64,000 nucleotides of DNA from Demequina sp. NBRC 110054 (GCF_002090115.1 NZ_BBRK01000005.1:186001-250000); one strand, 5' to 3'. Shown: positions 1-11,314, numbered from the stretch's first letter. Notes: generated by a model not told the origin, from the letters alone. Numbers and translations are program-made.

Positions 1-7
1 CCCAGCA

Positions 8-1033
8 ATGACTGACGACCCGCGCACGACCCACCCCGAGAGGACCACCATGGAAGAGACCCCCGCCGCCCAGCTGGAGCAGGTGCTCTACGAGGTCAAG
101 AAGACGATCGTCGGGCAGGACCACCTGCTCGAGCGACTGCTCGTCGCGCTGCTCGCGCGCGGCCACGTCCTCGTCGAGGGCGTGCCCGGCCTCGCGAAGA
201 CCCTGACGGTCAACTCACTCGCGACCGCGACGGGCGGCACGTTCCAGCGCATCCAGTTCACGCCGGACCTCGTGCCCGCGGACCTGGTCGGCACGCGGAT
301 CTTCCACCAGGGCACCGGCGAGTTCGTCACGAGCCTCGGCCCGGTCTTCGCCAACCTGCTCCTCGCCGACGAGATTAACCGCGCGCCCGCCAAGGTGCAG
401 AGCGCGCTGCTCGAGGTGATGCAGGAGCGCCAGGTGACGATCGGGCGAGAGACCCACAAGGTGCCGAACCCGTTCCTCGTGATGGCGACGCAGAACCCGA
501 TCGAGTCCGAGGGCACCTATCCGCTGCCCGAGGCGCAGATGGACCGCTTCATGATGAAGGTCGTCGTCGGCTACCCCACGCCGACCGAGGAGTTCGCGGT
601 TGTCGACCGCGCGGTCGCGAAGGGCCCCGGTCCCGACCAGGTGCTCGACCCCGAGCGCCTGCTCGCGCTGCAGGCGGCGACCGAGCGGGTCTACGTCGAC
701 CCCTCGCTCATGGAGTACGCGGTGCGCCTGTCGCACGCGACCCGCCAGCCCGGCTCCGCGGGCCTGCCCGACCTCGACAAGTACGTCACGTACGGCGCGA
801 GTCCCCGCGCATCGATCAACCTCGCGCTCGCCGGCCGCGCGCTCGCGCTGCTCCACGGCCGCGACTACGTGCTCCCGCAGGACATCCGCGACCTCGCGCC
901 CGACGTGCTGCGTCACCGCATCGTCCTGAGCTACGAGGCCATGGCGGACGACATCTCCGCCGACACGATCGTCTCCCGCGTCGTCGCAGCGGTGCCCGCC
1001 CCGCAGCCCACCCCCGCGGTGGCCGGACGCTGA
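8..1033 (+). CDS. MoxR-family AAA+ ATPase
   Basis: This is a MoxR-type AAA+ ATPase of 341 residues, a family thought to act as a chaperone that remodels or activates partner proteins carrying VWA domains. Visible motifs are a Walker A loop (GVPGLAKT, near residue 58), a Walker B segment (LLLADEINRA, near residue 117), sensor 1 (MATQNPIE) and the sensor 2 lid helix near GASPRAS. The family usually sits upstream of DUF58 and VWA genes, as it does here, with 2 bp to the next gene. The ATG at 50 has a good AGAGGA ribosome site 5 nt upstream, while the ATG at 8 lies too close to the window edge to judge, so the protein may be 14 residues shorter. Its physiological client is unknown. Confidence 0.93.
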   Translation: MTDDPRTTHPERTTMEETPAAQLEQVLYEVKKTIVGQDHLLERLLVALLARGHVLVEGVPGLAKTLTVNSLATATGGTFQRIQFTPDLVPADLVGTRIFHQGTGEFVTSLGPVFANLLLADEINRAPAKVQSALLEVMQERQVTIGRETHKVPNPFLVMATQNPIESEGTYPLPEAQMDRFMMKVVVGYPTPTEEFAVVDRAVAKGPGPDQVLDPERLLALQAATERVYVDPSLMEYAVRLSHATRQPGSAGLPDLDKYVTYGASPRASINLALAGRALALLHGRDYVLPQDIRDLAPDVLRHRIVLSYEAMADDISADTIVSRVVAAVPAPQPTPAVAGR

Positions 1034-1035
1034 CC

Positions 1036-1926
1036 ATGCCGACCGACGTCCCCGAGCGGCTCCTCACGGGCCTCGAATGGAAGCTGCTGCAGCGCGTCGA
1101 CGGCCGCCTCCAGGGCTCCCACCGCACGCACGCGCGTGGCAGCGGCATGGACGTCGCCGACGTGCGCCCCTACGCCGACGGCGATGAGGCGCGCCGCATC
1201 GACTGGTCCGTCACCGCGCGGATGAACGAGACCCATGTGCGTCGCTACGACGAGGACCGCGAGGTCACGGCGTGGCTCGTCCTGGATCGCTCGGCCTCGA
1301 TGCGCTTCGGCGCGCCCGGCAAGGGCAAGGACGATGCCCTGGCCGGGATCGCGGTCGCGCTCACCCGGCTGCTGGGATCGACGGGAGATCGCGTCGGCGC
1401 CCTGCTCTACGACGACCACTCGCTGCGAGTGGTCAAGCCCGGGACGGGACGCGGACAGTCGCTGCTGCTCACGCGCGAGCTGCGGGACTCTGCGCCCGCC
1501 GGCACCCCCGGCACGCCCACCGACCTGCGGGGGATGCTGCGCGTGGCCGCGGCGACCGCGCGGCGACGCGGGCTCGTGATCGTCATCTCCGACCTCGTGG
1601 GCCAGGAGGGGTGGGAACGCGACCTGTCCCTGCTCGCTCGCAAGCACGAGGTCGCGCTGATCCGCGTGGTCGATCCCCTCGAGCGTGAGCTTCCCGAGCT
1701 CGGGCCCGTCGTGATGGAGGACTCCGAGACGGGGGAGCAGGTGCTCGTCGACGTGGCCGATCCCGGCTTCCGCGCGCGGTTCGCCGCGGAGGTCGAGCGC
1801 GAGGACTCTCTCCTGACCGAGGCCGCGCGCGCCGCGCGCGTGGACCTGCACACCGTATCGACCGCGGACGCGCTCGCCGACGTCCTGGTCCGCATCGTCC
1901 GTTCCACGTCGTGGAGGCGCGCGTGA
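1036..1926 (+). CDS. DUF58 domain protein
   Basis: This 296-residue protein has the DUF58 signature (GSGMDVADVRPYADGD, then RIDWSVTARM and the VRRYDEDRE block) followed by a VWA-like fold with a MIDAS-type start, LDRSASM. The family is a regular partner of MoxR ATPases and is probably the adaptor between the ATPase and the membrane VWA proteins. It starts 2 bp after the MoxR stop, and its own TGA overlaps the GTG start of the next gene. No membrane segment is evident, so I place it in the cytoplasm. The family is clear but the molecular role is inferred. Confidence 0.9.
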   Translation: MPTDVPERLLTGLEWKLLQRVDGRLQGSHRTHARGSGMDVADVRPYADGDEARRIDWSVTARMNETHVRRYDEDREVTAWLVLDRSASMRFGAPGKGKDDALAGIAVALTRLLGSTGDRVGALLYDDHSLRVVKPGTGRGQSLLLTRELRDSAPAGTPGTPTDLRGMLRVAAATARRRGLVIVISDLVGQEGWERDLSLLARKHEVALIRVVDPLERELPELGPVVMEDSETGEQVLVDVADPGFRARFAAEVEREDSLLTEAARAARVDLHTVSTADALADVLVRIVRSTSWRRA

Positions 1927-2984
1927 CGTTCCTGTCCCCCTGGATGCTCCTCGTCGCTGCGGTCGCCGTCGCCGCACTCGTTGCGGGCGCCGTGCTCGTG
2001 GCGCGCCGACGCAAGGCCGCCCTCGCGAGCGCGGGCATGCCGACGCGGAAGGCCTGGGTCTCGCAGGTGCCGACCGCGCTGCTGATCGCCGGTGTCGGGC
2101 TGCTCCTCGTGTCCACCGCACGCCCGCAGGCCGTGCTCATGATCCCCCGCGCCGCGGGCACGGTCGTGATCGCGATCGACACCTCCGCGAGCATGACGGC
2201 GGACGACGTCGCCCCGAGCCGGCTCGAAGCGGCGCAGGAGGCCGCGGCCAGCCTCGTCGAGGCGCAGGCCACCTCGGTGGACGTGGGCGTCGTGGCCTTC
2301 TCGGGCGGCGCCCTCAGCACGCAACTGCCGAGCGAGGATCACACCGAGGCGATCGCGGCCATCGCGAGCGCCTCCTCGTCAGGCTCGACGTCGCTCGGCC
2401 AGGCGATACTGACGGCCCTCAGCGCGATCACGGGGGAGACCGTGACGCTCGACGGGGAGACCGCGGACGGGAGCATCGGGGAGGACTCCGGCTCGCTCGA
2501 GGGATCCGAGGCGCAGACGGCCTCGACGGGGACCGCCTCCTTCGAGACCGACGCGGTCGATACCGACGATGCTGCGTCCGATCTCGGCTACTGGGGATCG
2601 GCCACCATCGTCCTGATCTCCGACGGCGAGCAGACCAGCGACCCCGACGCGATCGCGGCCGCCGAGCTCGCCGCCGAGGCCGGCGTCCACATCGAGACCG
2701 TGGGCGTGGGCACCACCGAGGGCACCACGATCGAGGTCGACGGCTACACCACCTCCACGGCGCTGGACGAGGAGCTGCTCACCGAGATCGCGACGACCAC
2801 CGGCGGTTCGTATCACGCGCTGTCCGACGTGTCCGAGCTCGACGGCATCGCCTCAAGCCTCGACCTGCGCGTCACCGCGCAGGAGGAGGAGATCGAGCTC
2901 ACGCCCTTCCTCGCGGGGATTGCGCTCGCCCTGCTCGTCGCCGGCGGAGGCCTCATGATCGTCCGCACCGGGAGGCTGCTCTGA
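1923..2984 (+). CDS. BatA-like VWA membrane protein
   Basis: This VWA-domain protein has an N-terminal transmembrane segment (MLLVAAVAVAALVAGAVLV), a second helix near residue 50, a VWA domain with the MIDAS motif DTSASMTADD, and a C-terminal helix (FLAGIALALLVAGGGLMIV). This is the BatA/BatB topology, anchored at both ends with the VWA domain exposed. I chose the GTG at 1923 because GGAGG lies 5 nt upstream and the GTG overlaps the preceding TGA; the reading frame is open from 1911. An acidic, Ser/Gly/Thr-rich insert (about residues 175-220) interrupts the VWA domain and may be a flexible surface loop. It overlaps the next VWA gene by one base. Confidence 0.88.
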   Translation: MTFLSPWMLLVAAVAVAALVAGAVLVARRRKAALASAGMPTRKAWVSQVPTALLIAGVGLLLVSTARPQAVLMIPRAAGTVVIAIDTSASMTADDVAPSRLEAAQEAAASLVEAQATSVDVGVVAFSGGALSTQLPSEDHTEAIAAIASASSSGSTSLGQAILTALSAITGETVTLDGETADGSIGEDSGSLEGSEAQTASTGTASFETDAVDTDDAASDLGYWGSATIVLISDGEQTSDPDAIAAAELAAEAGVHIETVGVGTTEGTTIEVDGYTTSTALDEELLTEIATTTGGSYHALSDVSELDGIASSLDLRVTAQEEEIELTPFLAGIALALLVAGGGLMIVRTGRLL

Positions 2985-4045
2985 TGTCCTTCGCCTGGCC
3001 CCTCGCCCTGGCAGCCGCGCTGCTGCTGCCGGCGCTCGGCGCCGTCTGGTGGCTCACGCGCCGGCGACGCCGCCGCAACGCGGTCGTGATCCCGTCGGTG
3101 CGCGCCGTCCGCGCCGCGGTCTCGACCCAGTCGCACGCGCGGCGCTGGATTCCGGCGACCCTGCTCGCGCTCGGGATCGTCGCTGCCTCGCTCGCGGTGG
3201 CGCGCCCCCAGACGACGGTCGACGTCGCCACGAGCGAGGCGACCATCATGCTCGCGATCGACGTGTCGAGCTCGATGTGCTCGACCGACGTCGAGCCCAA
3301 CAGGATCGAGGCGGCTCAGGAGGCCGCCGTCGAGTTCGTCGAGTCCCAGGACGAGTCGGTCGCGGTCGGCATCGTCGCCTTCTCGTCGAGCGCGTCGCTC
3401 GTGTCCGAGCCGACCACCGATCGCGACGAGCTGGTCGCCGCGATCGAGGCGCTCACCACCTCGCGAGGCACCGCGATCGGGCAGTCGATCCTCACCTCGA
3501 TCGACGCGATCGCGCAGATCGACCCGGACGTCGCCTCGACCGGCGTCGAGGTCGAAGCGGACGATGCGGACGCGGACGACGAGTCCTACGCCGCCGAGAC
3601 GATCGTCGTGCTCACCGACGGCTCCAACTCGTCCGGCGTCGATCCCGTCACCGCCGCAGAGGTAGCGGCCGAGCGGGGCCTCCGCGTCTACACGATCGGC
3701 TTCGGCACCGACGAGGCGTCGGCTGCCGTGTGCGACTCGACCCAGGTGGAGTCGGGCGGCATGGCCATGGGCGGTGGCGGAGGCGGTCCTAGTCTCACGC
3801 TCGACGAGGACACCCTCCAGGAGGTGGCCGATCTCACCGGAGGCGAGTACTTCGCGGCTGAGGACGCCTCCGAGCTGACGGACGTGCTCACCGGGCTCGA
3901 CGAGGTCGTCGCCGTCCAGCAGGAGCAGCAGGACGTCGGCGCATGGTTCGCGGGCGCCGCCGGCGCCCTGGTCACCGCCGCGGTCGGGCTCTCGCTGTGG
4001 TGGAGCCGCCCGCGGTCACGCACCGCGACCGCACGCCGCGCCTAG
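2984..4045 (+). CDS. BatB-like VWA membrane protein
   Basis: This second VWA membrane protein (353 residues) is a paralogue of its upstream neighbour: N-terminal helix, an Arg-rich stop (RRRRRR), second helix, VWA domain with MIDAS motif DVSSSMCSTD, and a C-terminal helix. Two Cys residues stand out, one inside the MIDAS region and one in the loop AAVCDST. A Gly-rich run (MAMGGGGGG, near residue 260) precedes the last part of the VWA domain. The ATG overlaps the previous stop and is preceded by GGAGG at 2971. It closes the MoxR-DUF58-VWA-VWA operon. The family suggests envelope stress or maturation of a membrane complex, but the target cannot be read from the sequence. Confidence 0.88.
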   Translation: MSFAWPLALAAALLLPALGAVWWLTRRRRRRNAVVIPSVRAVRAAVSTQSHARRWIPATLLALGIVAASLAVARPQTTVDVATSEATIMLAIDVSSSMCSTDVEPNRIEAAQEAAVEFVESQDESVAVGIVAFSSSASLVSEPTTDRDELVAAIEALTTSRGTAIGQSILTSIDAIAQIDPDVASTGVEVEADDADADDESYAAETIVVLTDGSNSSGVDPVTAAEVAAERGLRVYTIGFGTDEASAAVCDSTQVESGGMAMGGGGGGPSLTLDEDTLQEVADLTGGEYFAAEDASELTDVLTGLDEVVAVQQEQQDVGAWFAGAAGALVTAAVGLSLWWSRPRSRTATARRA

Positions 4046-4102
4046 CGGTCGCGGTCGCGGTCGCGGTCGCGGTCGCGGTCGCGGTCGCGGTCGCGGTCGC
4101 GG
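4046..4102 (+). repeat. CGGTCG hexanucleotide tandem repeat
   Basis: Nine perfect head-to-tail copies of CGGTCG plus a partial copy begin at the base after the VWA gene's TAG. They occupy most of the 90 bp between that stop and the convergent helicase stop at 4136. The array lies outside both coding regions, so copy-number change would not alter either protein. I see no long terminator hairpin in this gap. Confidence 0.9.
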
Positions 4103-4135
4103 CGGGTCAGCGGCCGAGGCCGCGTCGGCGGTGAG

Positions 4136-5938
4136 TCAGTAGTCGCCGCGGCGGGGCTTGCGCGGCTTGCCGTCGTGACGTGCCTGCGAGGGTCGGTGGT
4201 CCTTCGAGCCACGCGAGTTCCGGTCGTGGAACTTCTTCTTCTGCGCCTGGTACGCACGCGTGCCCTTGTCGGGCTTGAGCTCGATGAGCTGGCCCGAGAT
4301 GCGGGTGTGGGACAGCTTGTCGAGGATGTGCCGGGGCAGGTTCTCGGGGAGCTCGACGAGCGAGAAGGTGGAGTTGACTTTGATCGCCCCGAAGTCGCCG
4401 CGGTCCAGGCCGCCCTCGTTCGCGATCGCGCCGACGATCTGGCGGGGCTCGACCTTGTGGCGGCGGCCCACCTCGATCCGGTACGTGATCCTGCCGGAGT
4501 TGTCTCGACGCCCGGGAGCGCCAGGACCGCCCTCGCGGTCGCGCGACTGCTTGCCGCGCTCGGAGAACGACTGCGTGGGAAGCTCGTCCTCGTCCCCGAG
4601 GAGCAGCGGCTTGTCTCCCTGAGCGACCACGGCGAGCGCGGCGGCGACGTCGGTCTCCGGCACGTCGTGGTGCTCGACGTAGTGCGCGATGATGTCCCGG
4701 AAACGGTCGATGCGCTCCGTCTCGGACAGCGCGGCGGTGATCGAGTCGTCGAAGCGGGTCAGACGCGTCGCGTTGACGTCGCCCACGCTGGGCAGCTGCA
4801 TCGGGGTGAGCGGCTGACGCGTGGCCTTCTCGATCGCGCCGAGGAGACGACGTTCGCGCGGCGTGACGAAGCTGATCGCGTCGCCGGTGCGACCCGCGCG
4901 GCCGGTGCGCCCGACACGGTGGACGTAGGACTCGGTGTCCACCGGGATGTCGTAGTTGATGACGTGCGTGATGCGCTCGACGTCGAGGCCGCGCGCGGCG
5001 ACGTCGGTGGCCACCAGGACATCGAGGTTGCCGTCCTTGAGCTGCTGGACAAGCCGCTCGCGCTGCTGCTGCACCACGTCGCCGTTGATCGCTGCGGCGG
5101 CGAAGCCGCGCGCGCGCAGCTTCTCGGCGACCTGCTCGGTCTCGTTCTTGGTGCGGGTGAAGACGATGACCGCTTCGAAGTTCTCCACCTCGAGGATGCG
5201 GCTGAGCGCGTCGGTCTTCTGCGCGTAGGAGACGACGATGTAGCGCTGGGTGATGGTCGAGGACGTGCTCGTCTTGCCCTTGACCGTCACCTCCTCGGGA
5301 TCGCGCAGGTACTTCTGCGACAGGCGGCGGATCTGGTTGGGCATGGTCGCGGAGAACAGCGCGACCTGCTTGTCCTCGGGCGTCGCCGACAGGATCGTCT
5401 CGACGTCCTCGGCGAAGCCCATGCGGAGCATCTCGTCGGCCTCGTCGAGCACCACGTACTTGAGCTCGGACAGGTCGAGGGTGCCGCGGTCGAGGTGGTC
5501 CATGATGCGGCCCGGGGTGCCGACGACGATGTGGACGCCGCGCCGCAGCGCGGACAGCTGCACGCCGTAGGCCTGGCCGCCGTAGACGGGGAGCAGGCGC
5601 ACGCCCTCGGACTTCGACGCGTAGCTCTCGAAGGCCTCGCAGACCTGCAGCGCGAGCTCGCGGGTCGGCGCGAGCACGAGCGCCTGCGGGCGACGCTGGT
5701 CGCGGTCGAGGCGGGCCAGGATCGGCAGCGCGAAGGCGGCGGTCTTTCCCGTTCCCGTCTGCGCGAGGCCGACCACGTCGCGGCCCTCGAGGAGGGTCGG
5801 GATCGTGCGGGCCTGGATGGGGGAGGGCGTCTCGTAGCCGAGCTCTCGCACGGCCTCCAGGACGGGACCTTCGAGTCCGAGATCGGCGAAGGAGATGGTG
5901 TCGGGCGCGTCGGGGGCCGATCCGGAGTCAGTAGGCAT
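4136..5938 (-). CDS. DEAD-box ATP-dependent RNA helicase (DeaD/CsdA-like)
   Basis: This is a 600-residue DEAD-box RNA helicase that should unwind RNA duplexes in ribosome assembly, mRNA decay or cold adaptation. Motifs in order are the Q motif (near residues 17-42), AQTGTGKT (59-66), PTREL (91-95), TPGR, VLDEADEM, SAT, and the second RecA domain ending in HRVGRTGRAGR. The C-terminal segment ITYRIEVGRRHKVEPRQI and onward matches the DbpA-type RNA-binding domain, followed by a basic Lys/Arg-rich tail. This is the DeaD/CsdA architecture and usual length. The start has no good ribosome site; a TACCGT hexamer 6 nt upstream suggests a leaderless transcript. It converges on the VWA operon. Confidence 0.95.
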   Translation of the reverse strand: MPTDSGSAPDAPDTISFADLGLEGPVLEAVRELGYETPSPIQARTIPTLLEGRDVVGLAQTGTGKTAAFALPILARLDRDQRRPQALVLAPTRELALQVCEAFESYASKSEGVRLLPVYGGQAYGVQLSALRRGVHIVVGTPGRIMDHLDRGTLDLSELKYVVLDEADEMLRMGFAEDVETILSATPEDKQVALFSATMPNQIRRLSQKYLRDPEEVTVKGKTSTSSTITQRYIVVSYAQKTDALSRILEVENFEAVIVFTRTKNETEQVAEKLRARGFAAAAINGDVVQQQRERLVQQLKDGNLDVLVATDVAARGLDVERITHVINYDIPVDTESYVHRVGRTGRAGRTGDAISFVTPRERRLLGAIEKATRQPLTPMQLPSVGDVNATRLTRFDDSITAALSETERIDRFRDIIAHYVEHHDVPETDVAAALAVVAQGDKPLLLGDEDELPTQSFSERGKQSRDREGGPGAPGRRDNSGRITYRIEVGRRHKVEPRQIVGAIANEGGLDRGDFGAIKVNSTFSLVELPENLPRHILDKLSHTRISGQLIELKPDKGTRAYQAQKKKFHDRNSRGSKDHRPSQARHDGKPRKPRRGDY

Positions 5939-6029
5939 GCCTCAACGGTACGCGGTCCTGGGGGTATTGCGCGCTTCCGGCGCAGATGCGCTGTCCGGGG
6001 CGGGCCTTTTCGGCGGGCGGGGAGGGCCG

Positions 6030-7499
6030 TCAGGGGGCGTGGTGGTCGAGGAACTCGATCACCGAGACCTGGTCGATCCCGGTCGCGGATCCGTGGGGAG
6101 TCGCCGCAAGCAGGGACGAGTTCAGCCGCGCCGCGGGACGCGCCCTGCCCTCCCACCGCTCGGACTGCTCCGCGCGCGGCTCGTGGCAGCAGCCGGCGTC
6201 GGGGCATGTCGACGAGCGCCGCGTGGTCGTGTCGCGGCCCCTGAACCACTTGGAGTGCGCGTACTGCGTTCCCACCGACACCGAGAAGTCGCCCGCGGCA
6301 TCGGTCTGCACCGCGGAGGTGCACCAGTAGGTGCCGTTGGGCTTGTCGGTGTACTGGTGATAGATGCCGTAGCGATCGTCTCGCTCGAAGACCTGGCGCG
6401 CGCTCCAGCGGCGGCAGACCCTCTGCCCCTCGACGTGGCCGAGCGCGTCCTGGGGGAACCTCACCTCGTCGTTCTCGTAGGCCTTGGACAGCACTCCCGA
6501 GGCGCTCACCTTGAGGAAGTGCACGGGCAGATCGAGATGCTCGGTCGCGAGGTTGGTGAACCGGTGGGCCGCGGCCTCGTACCCGACGGCGAAGGCGTCG
6601 CGCAGGTCCTCGACCGCGAGGTCGCGCGCCTCCTTGGCCGACCTCAGCATCGGCGCCGCGGAGGCCTCGGGCATCATGAGCGCGCCCGCGAGGTAGTTCA
6701 CCTCGACGCGCTGGAGCAGCATGTCCTCGTAGTCGCGCGGCTCCTCGTGGCCGAGGACGTGGCCCGCGAGGGCCTGAAGCAGGGTGACCCTGCGGTGCCC
6801 GCCCTCGTGGCGCACCGGCAGGTACACGCGCCCGTGCGCGGTGTCGGTGATCGAGCGCGTGGTGATCGGCAGGTCGTGGACGTAGTGGACCGTGAAGCCC
6901 AGGTGCTGGGCGAGCGCGGAGACCGCGGAGTCGGACAGCGGCCCGCCGCGATGGTCGATCGCGCCGAGCAGCGTCGTGGCCTTGGCCTCGAGCTCGGGGT
7001 AGTAGTTGTGCTGCTCGCGCTGCCTCGCGCGCAGCTCGGTGTTGGCCCGTCGCGCCTCCTCCGGCGTCGAGGCGCGACGCTCATGCAGGCGGATCAGCTC
7101 GCGGTGGAGGGCGAGGATCGTCTCGATCGCCTCGTCGGGCAGGCTCTTGCGCGTCGCCACCCTGGGCAGCCCGAGGGACGCGAACAGCGGCCCCTCCATC
7201 GCGCGCTCGAGCTCCATCTCGAGGGCGTCGCGCGCGGTGGGCGGCGAGGGATCGAGGAGGTCCTCGATCGTCGTGCCGAGCACCGCCGCCAGCGCGCGCA
7301 GCTCGGACACCCTCAGCTCCCGATGGCCGTTCTCGATCACCGAGACCTGGGAGGCGGCCCTGCCGATGTGTTCGCCCAGCTCACGGACTGTGAGGCCCTG
7401 CGCGACGCGCAGGTGGCGGACGCGTCGTCCGATGGACAGGGGCGTGGCGCCGACCTCGTCGTCGAGGTCCGCCGTCGTCGGCGTGCTCATGTCAGACAT
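6030..7499 (-). CDS. ramB: RamB/ScfR-type regulator of acetate and glyoxylate genes
   Basis: This 489-residue protein has an N-terminal XRE helix-turn-helix (GRRVRHLRVAQGLTVREL and following, about residues 24-80), a central ImmA/IrrE-like segment with the metalloprotease-type motif GHVLGHE and RVEVNYLAGALMMPE, and a C-terminal DUF2083-type region with scattered Cys/His. This is the architecture of the short-chain fatty acyl regulator family that includes RamB of Corynebacterium, which controls aceA, aceB and other acetate genes. The gene is divergent from aceA, and the 129 bp between them contains a perfect 9-bp inverted repeat resembling known RamB sites. A second in-frame ATG at 7490 is possible. 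The family call is firm; the symbol rests on context. Confidence 0.82.
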   Translation of the reverse strand: MSDMSTPTTADLDDEVGATPLSIGRRVRHLRVAQGLTVRELGEHIGRAASQVSVIENGHRELRVSELRALAAVLGTTIEDLLDPSPPTARDALEMELERAMEGPLFASLGLPRVATRKSLPDEAIETILALHRELIRLHERRASTPEEARRANTELRARQREQHNYYPELEAKATTLLGAIDHRGGPLSDSAVSALAQHLGFTVHYVHDLPITTRSITDTAHGRVYLPVRHEGGHRRVTLLQALAGHVLGHEEPRDYEDMLLQRVEVNYLAGALMMPEASAAPMLRSAKEARDLAVEDLRDAFAVGYEAAAHRFTNLATEHLDLPVHFLKVSASGVLSKAYENDEVRFPQDALGHVEGQRVCRRWSARQVFERDDRYGIYHQYTDKPNGTYWCTSAVQTDAAGDFSVSVGTQYAHSKWFRGRDTTTRRSSTCPDAGCCHEPRAEQSERWEGRARPAARLNSSLLAATPHGSATGIDQVSVIEFLDHHAP

Positions 7500-7523
7500 G
7501 GTGACACGTCATGTTCAGCCTCG

Positions 7524-7545
7524 CAGAACTTCGCGGGAAGTTCTG
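7524..7545. promoter_or_regulatory. Candidate RamB operator between ramB and aceA
   Basis: A perfect inverted repeat with 9-bp arms CAGAACTTC and GAAGTTCTG and a 4-bp spacer lies between the divergent regulator and aceA. The AGAACTTC half resembles the AACTTTGC core reported for RamB sites. A TAGCGT hexamer at 7581-7586 may be the aceA -10 element. Confidence 0.6.
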
Positions 7546-7628
7546 TTGGCCGGAGCCCGAAATCGTGCCTGTCTGCTGCCTAGCGTGGCCTCAAGGCACC
7601 ACCGCCGAGAACTGCGAAGGAGCAGACC

Positions 7629-8939
7629 ATGATCGAAGCGATCCGCCCCGGGGATCAGACCCAGACCGCCGAGCAGCTCGAGGCCGAGTGGGCGTGGAAC
7701 CCCCGGTGGGAGGGCATCCAGCGCGACTTCGGCGCCGACGACGTGGTCGCCCTGCGCGGCCCGGTCAGGGAGGACCCGACGCTCGCCCGCCGAGGCGCCG
7801 AGGCGCTGTGGGACCTCATCCAGCAGCACCGGCGCCCGAACGGCGAGTGGATCGCGGCGCTCGGCGCGCTCACCGGCAACCAGGCCGTGCAGCAGGTGAG
7901 GGCCGGGCTGAAGGCGATCTACCTGTCCGGCTGGCAGGTCGCCGCCGACGCCAACCTCTCAGGCCAGACCTACCCCGACCAGAGCCTCTACCCGGCCAAC
8001 TCTGTGCCAGCCGTCGTGCGGCGCATCAACAACGCGCTGATGCGTGCGGCTCAGATCGAGCATGCTGAGGTCGGCATGGAGGAGCGCGACTGGATGGCCC
8101 CGATCGTCGCGGACGCCGAGGCGGGGTTCGGCGGGCCACTGAACGCGTTCGAGCTCATGCAGGGCATGATCGCGGCGGGCGCGGCAGGCGTGCACTGGGA
8201 GGACCAGCTCGCCTCGGAGAAGAAGTGCGGTCACATGGGCGGCAAGGTGCTCGTGCCCACGTCCCAGCACATCCGCACGCTCAACGCGGCCCGCCTCGCG
8301 GCGGATGTCGCGGGCGCGTCCACAATCGTGATCGCCCGTACCGATGCCCTCGCGGCGACCCTCCTCACCTCCGACGTGGACGAGCGCGACCGGCCGTTCC
8401 TCACCGGCGAGCGCACCGCCGAGGGCTTCTTCGAGGTCCGGAACGGCATCGACCCGGTCATCGCACGGGGGCTCGCGTACGCGCCCTATGCGGACCTGCT
8501 GTGGGTCGAGAGCGCCACCCCGGACCTCGAGCTCGCGCGCAGGTTCGCCGAGGCGATCCACGCCGAGCACCCGGGCAAGCAGCTGGCCTACAACTGCTCG
8601 CCCAGCTTCAACTGGCGCAGCCACCTCGACGACGACGAGATCGCGCGCTTCCAGCGCGAGCTGTCGGCGATGGGCTACGCCTTCCAGTTCATCACGCTGG
8701 CCGGCTTCCACTCCCTCAACCACGGGATGTTCGAGCTGGCGCAGGACTACGCGCAGCACCACATGAGCGCGTACGTGCGTCTCCAGGACGCCGAGTTCGC
8801 TGCCGAGGATCGCGGCTACACCGCGACCCGGCACCAGCGGGAGGTGGGCACCGGCTACTTCGACCGCGTGTCCACCGCGCTCAACCCGACGGCGTCGACG
8901 CTCGCGCTCGTGGGCTCGACCGAATCCGAGCAGTTCTAG
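7629..8939 (+). CDS. aceA: Isocitrate lyase
   Basis: Isocitrate lyase cleaves isocitrate to glyoxylate and succinate, the first step of the glyoxylate shunt, needed for growth on acetate or fatty acids. The 436-residue length is normal for the bacterial enzyme. The active-site signature KKCGHMGG is intact with catalytic Cys200, and VLVPT and the C-terminal CSPSFNW block are present. The ATG has AAGGAG 6 nt upstream. The malate synthase gene follows after 8 bp, so the pair forms an aceAB operon, likely controlled by the divergent RamB-like protein through the inverted repeat upstream. Nothing looks damaged. Confidence 0.98.
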   Translation: MIEAIRPGDQTQTAEQLEAEWAWNPRWEGIQRDFGADDVVALRGPVREDPTLARRGAEALWDLIQQHRRPNGEWIAALGALTGNQAVQQVRAGLKAIYLSGWQVAADANLSGQTYPDQSLYPANSVPAVVRRINNALMRAAQIEHAEVGMEERDWMAPIVADAEAGFGGPLNAFELMQGMIAAGAAGVHWEDQLASEKKCGHMGGKVLVPTSQHIRTLNAARLAADVAGASTIVIARTDALAATLLTSDVDERDRPFLTGERTAEGFFEVRNGIDPVIARGLAYAPYADLLWVESATPDLELARRFAEAIHAEHPGKQLAYNCSPSFNWRSHLDDDEIARFQRELSAMGYAFQFITLAGFHSLNHGMFELAQDYAQHHMSAYVRLQDAEFAAEDRGYTATRHQREVGTGYFDRVSTALNPTASTLALVGSTESEQF

Positions 8940-8947
8940 GAGATGAC

Positions 8948-10567
<1,620 letters not shown>

Positions 10568-10571
10568 CCGG

Positions 10572-10601
10572 CCGGGGCGCGGACGGTGCGCCGCGCCCCG
10601 G
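10572..10601 (+). terminator. aceB terminator hairpin inside the convergent gene
   Basis: Perfect 11-bp arms CCGGGGCGCGG and CCGCGCCCCGG with an 8-nt loop begin 4 nt after the aceB stop. No U-tract follows, as is common in high-GC actinobacteria. The hairpin lies inside the 3' coding end of the convergent membrane-protein gene. Confidence 0.7.
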
Positions 10602-11314
10602 GCCGCACCGCGGCGAGCGCGCGCAGCATGGCGGCGACGGCGAGTCCCACGAGGACGATCGCGCCGACCGTGGTGGCCACGCTCGCAAGGCCGAGGGCGG
10701 GATCGAGGAAGGGGTAGGGGACCCAGCCATCCGTGGTGGCCCTCACCAGCAGGTAGCCCATCCAGGCCAGCGGCAGCAGCAGCACGGTCCAGATGTCGCC
10801 CCAGCGTGGTCGGCGACGCTCGCCGACCAGGATCCAGTCGGTCGCCACGATGAGGCCGGCGCCGCCATGGATCACGGCATTCGCCCACGGGAAGTACGGC
10901 GTGCCCGAATGCGGCGCGAGCAGCAGCCAATAGACGGCCCCGACGATGACGAGATAGGTGGCCGCGTTGACGCGCAGCGCCTGCACCCAGGCCGGATCTC
11001 GGCGGCCCGCGAACGCCGCGACGACGAGTGCGAGGATGCCCGCGAGGTTCGCCAGGGGAGTGAAGTACCCGGGCAGCTGCGCCCAGGTGAAGGTTCCGTA
11101 TGTCAGATCGGCCCACGCTTGTGCCCCGAGCGCGATCGCGATGACCGTCGCCCCTGCCAACCGCGCCGTTGCGGTAAGGATTGACCTCAGCATGGTTGGG
11201 ACTTTACCGGAACGTGATCGAAAAGTGATCAGAATGTCGCCGTGTTGTGACAAATGGCACTCAAGGTCGCGCGTCGGTCTTGGATCGGCAATGTCGGAGC
11301 CGCGGCGCACAGAG

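Noticed and set aside
4175-6244. A 689-codon frame opposite the DEAD-box helicase
   Set aside because: The helicase is complete with all motifs on the minus strand; the opposite frame is Arg/Asp/Val-rich with no recognisable domain.
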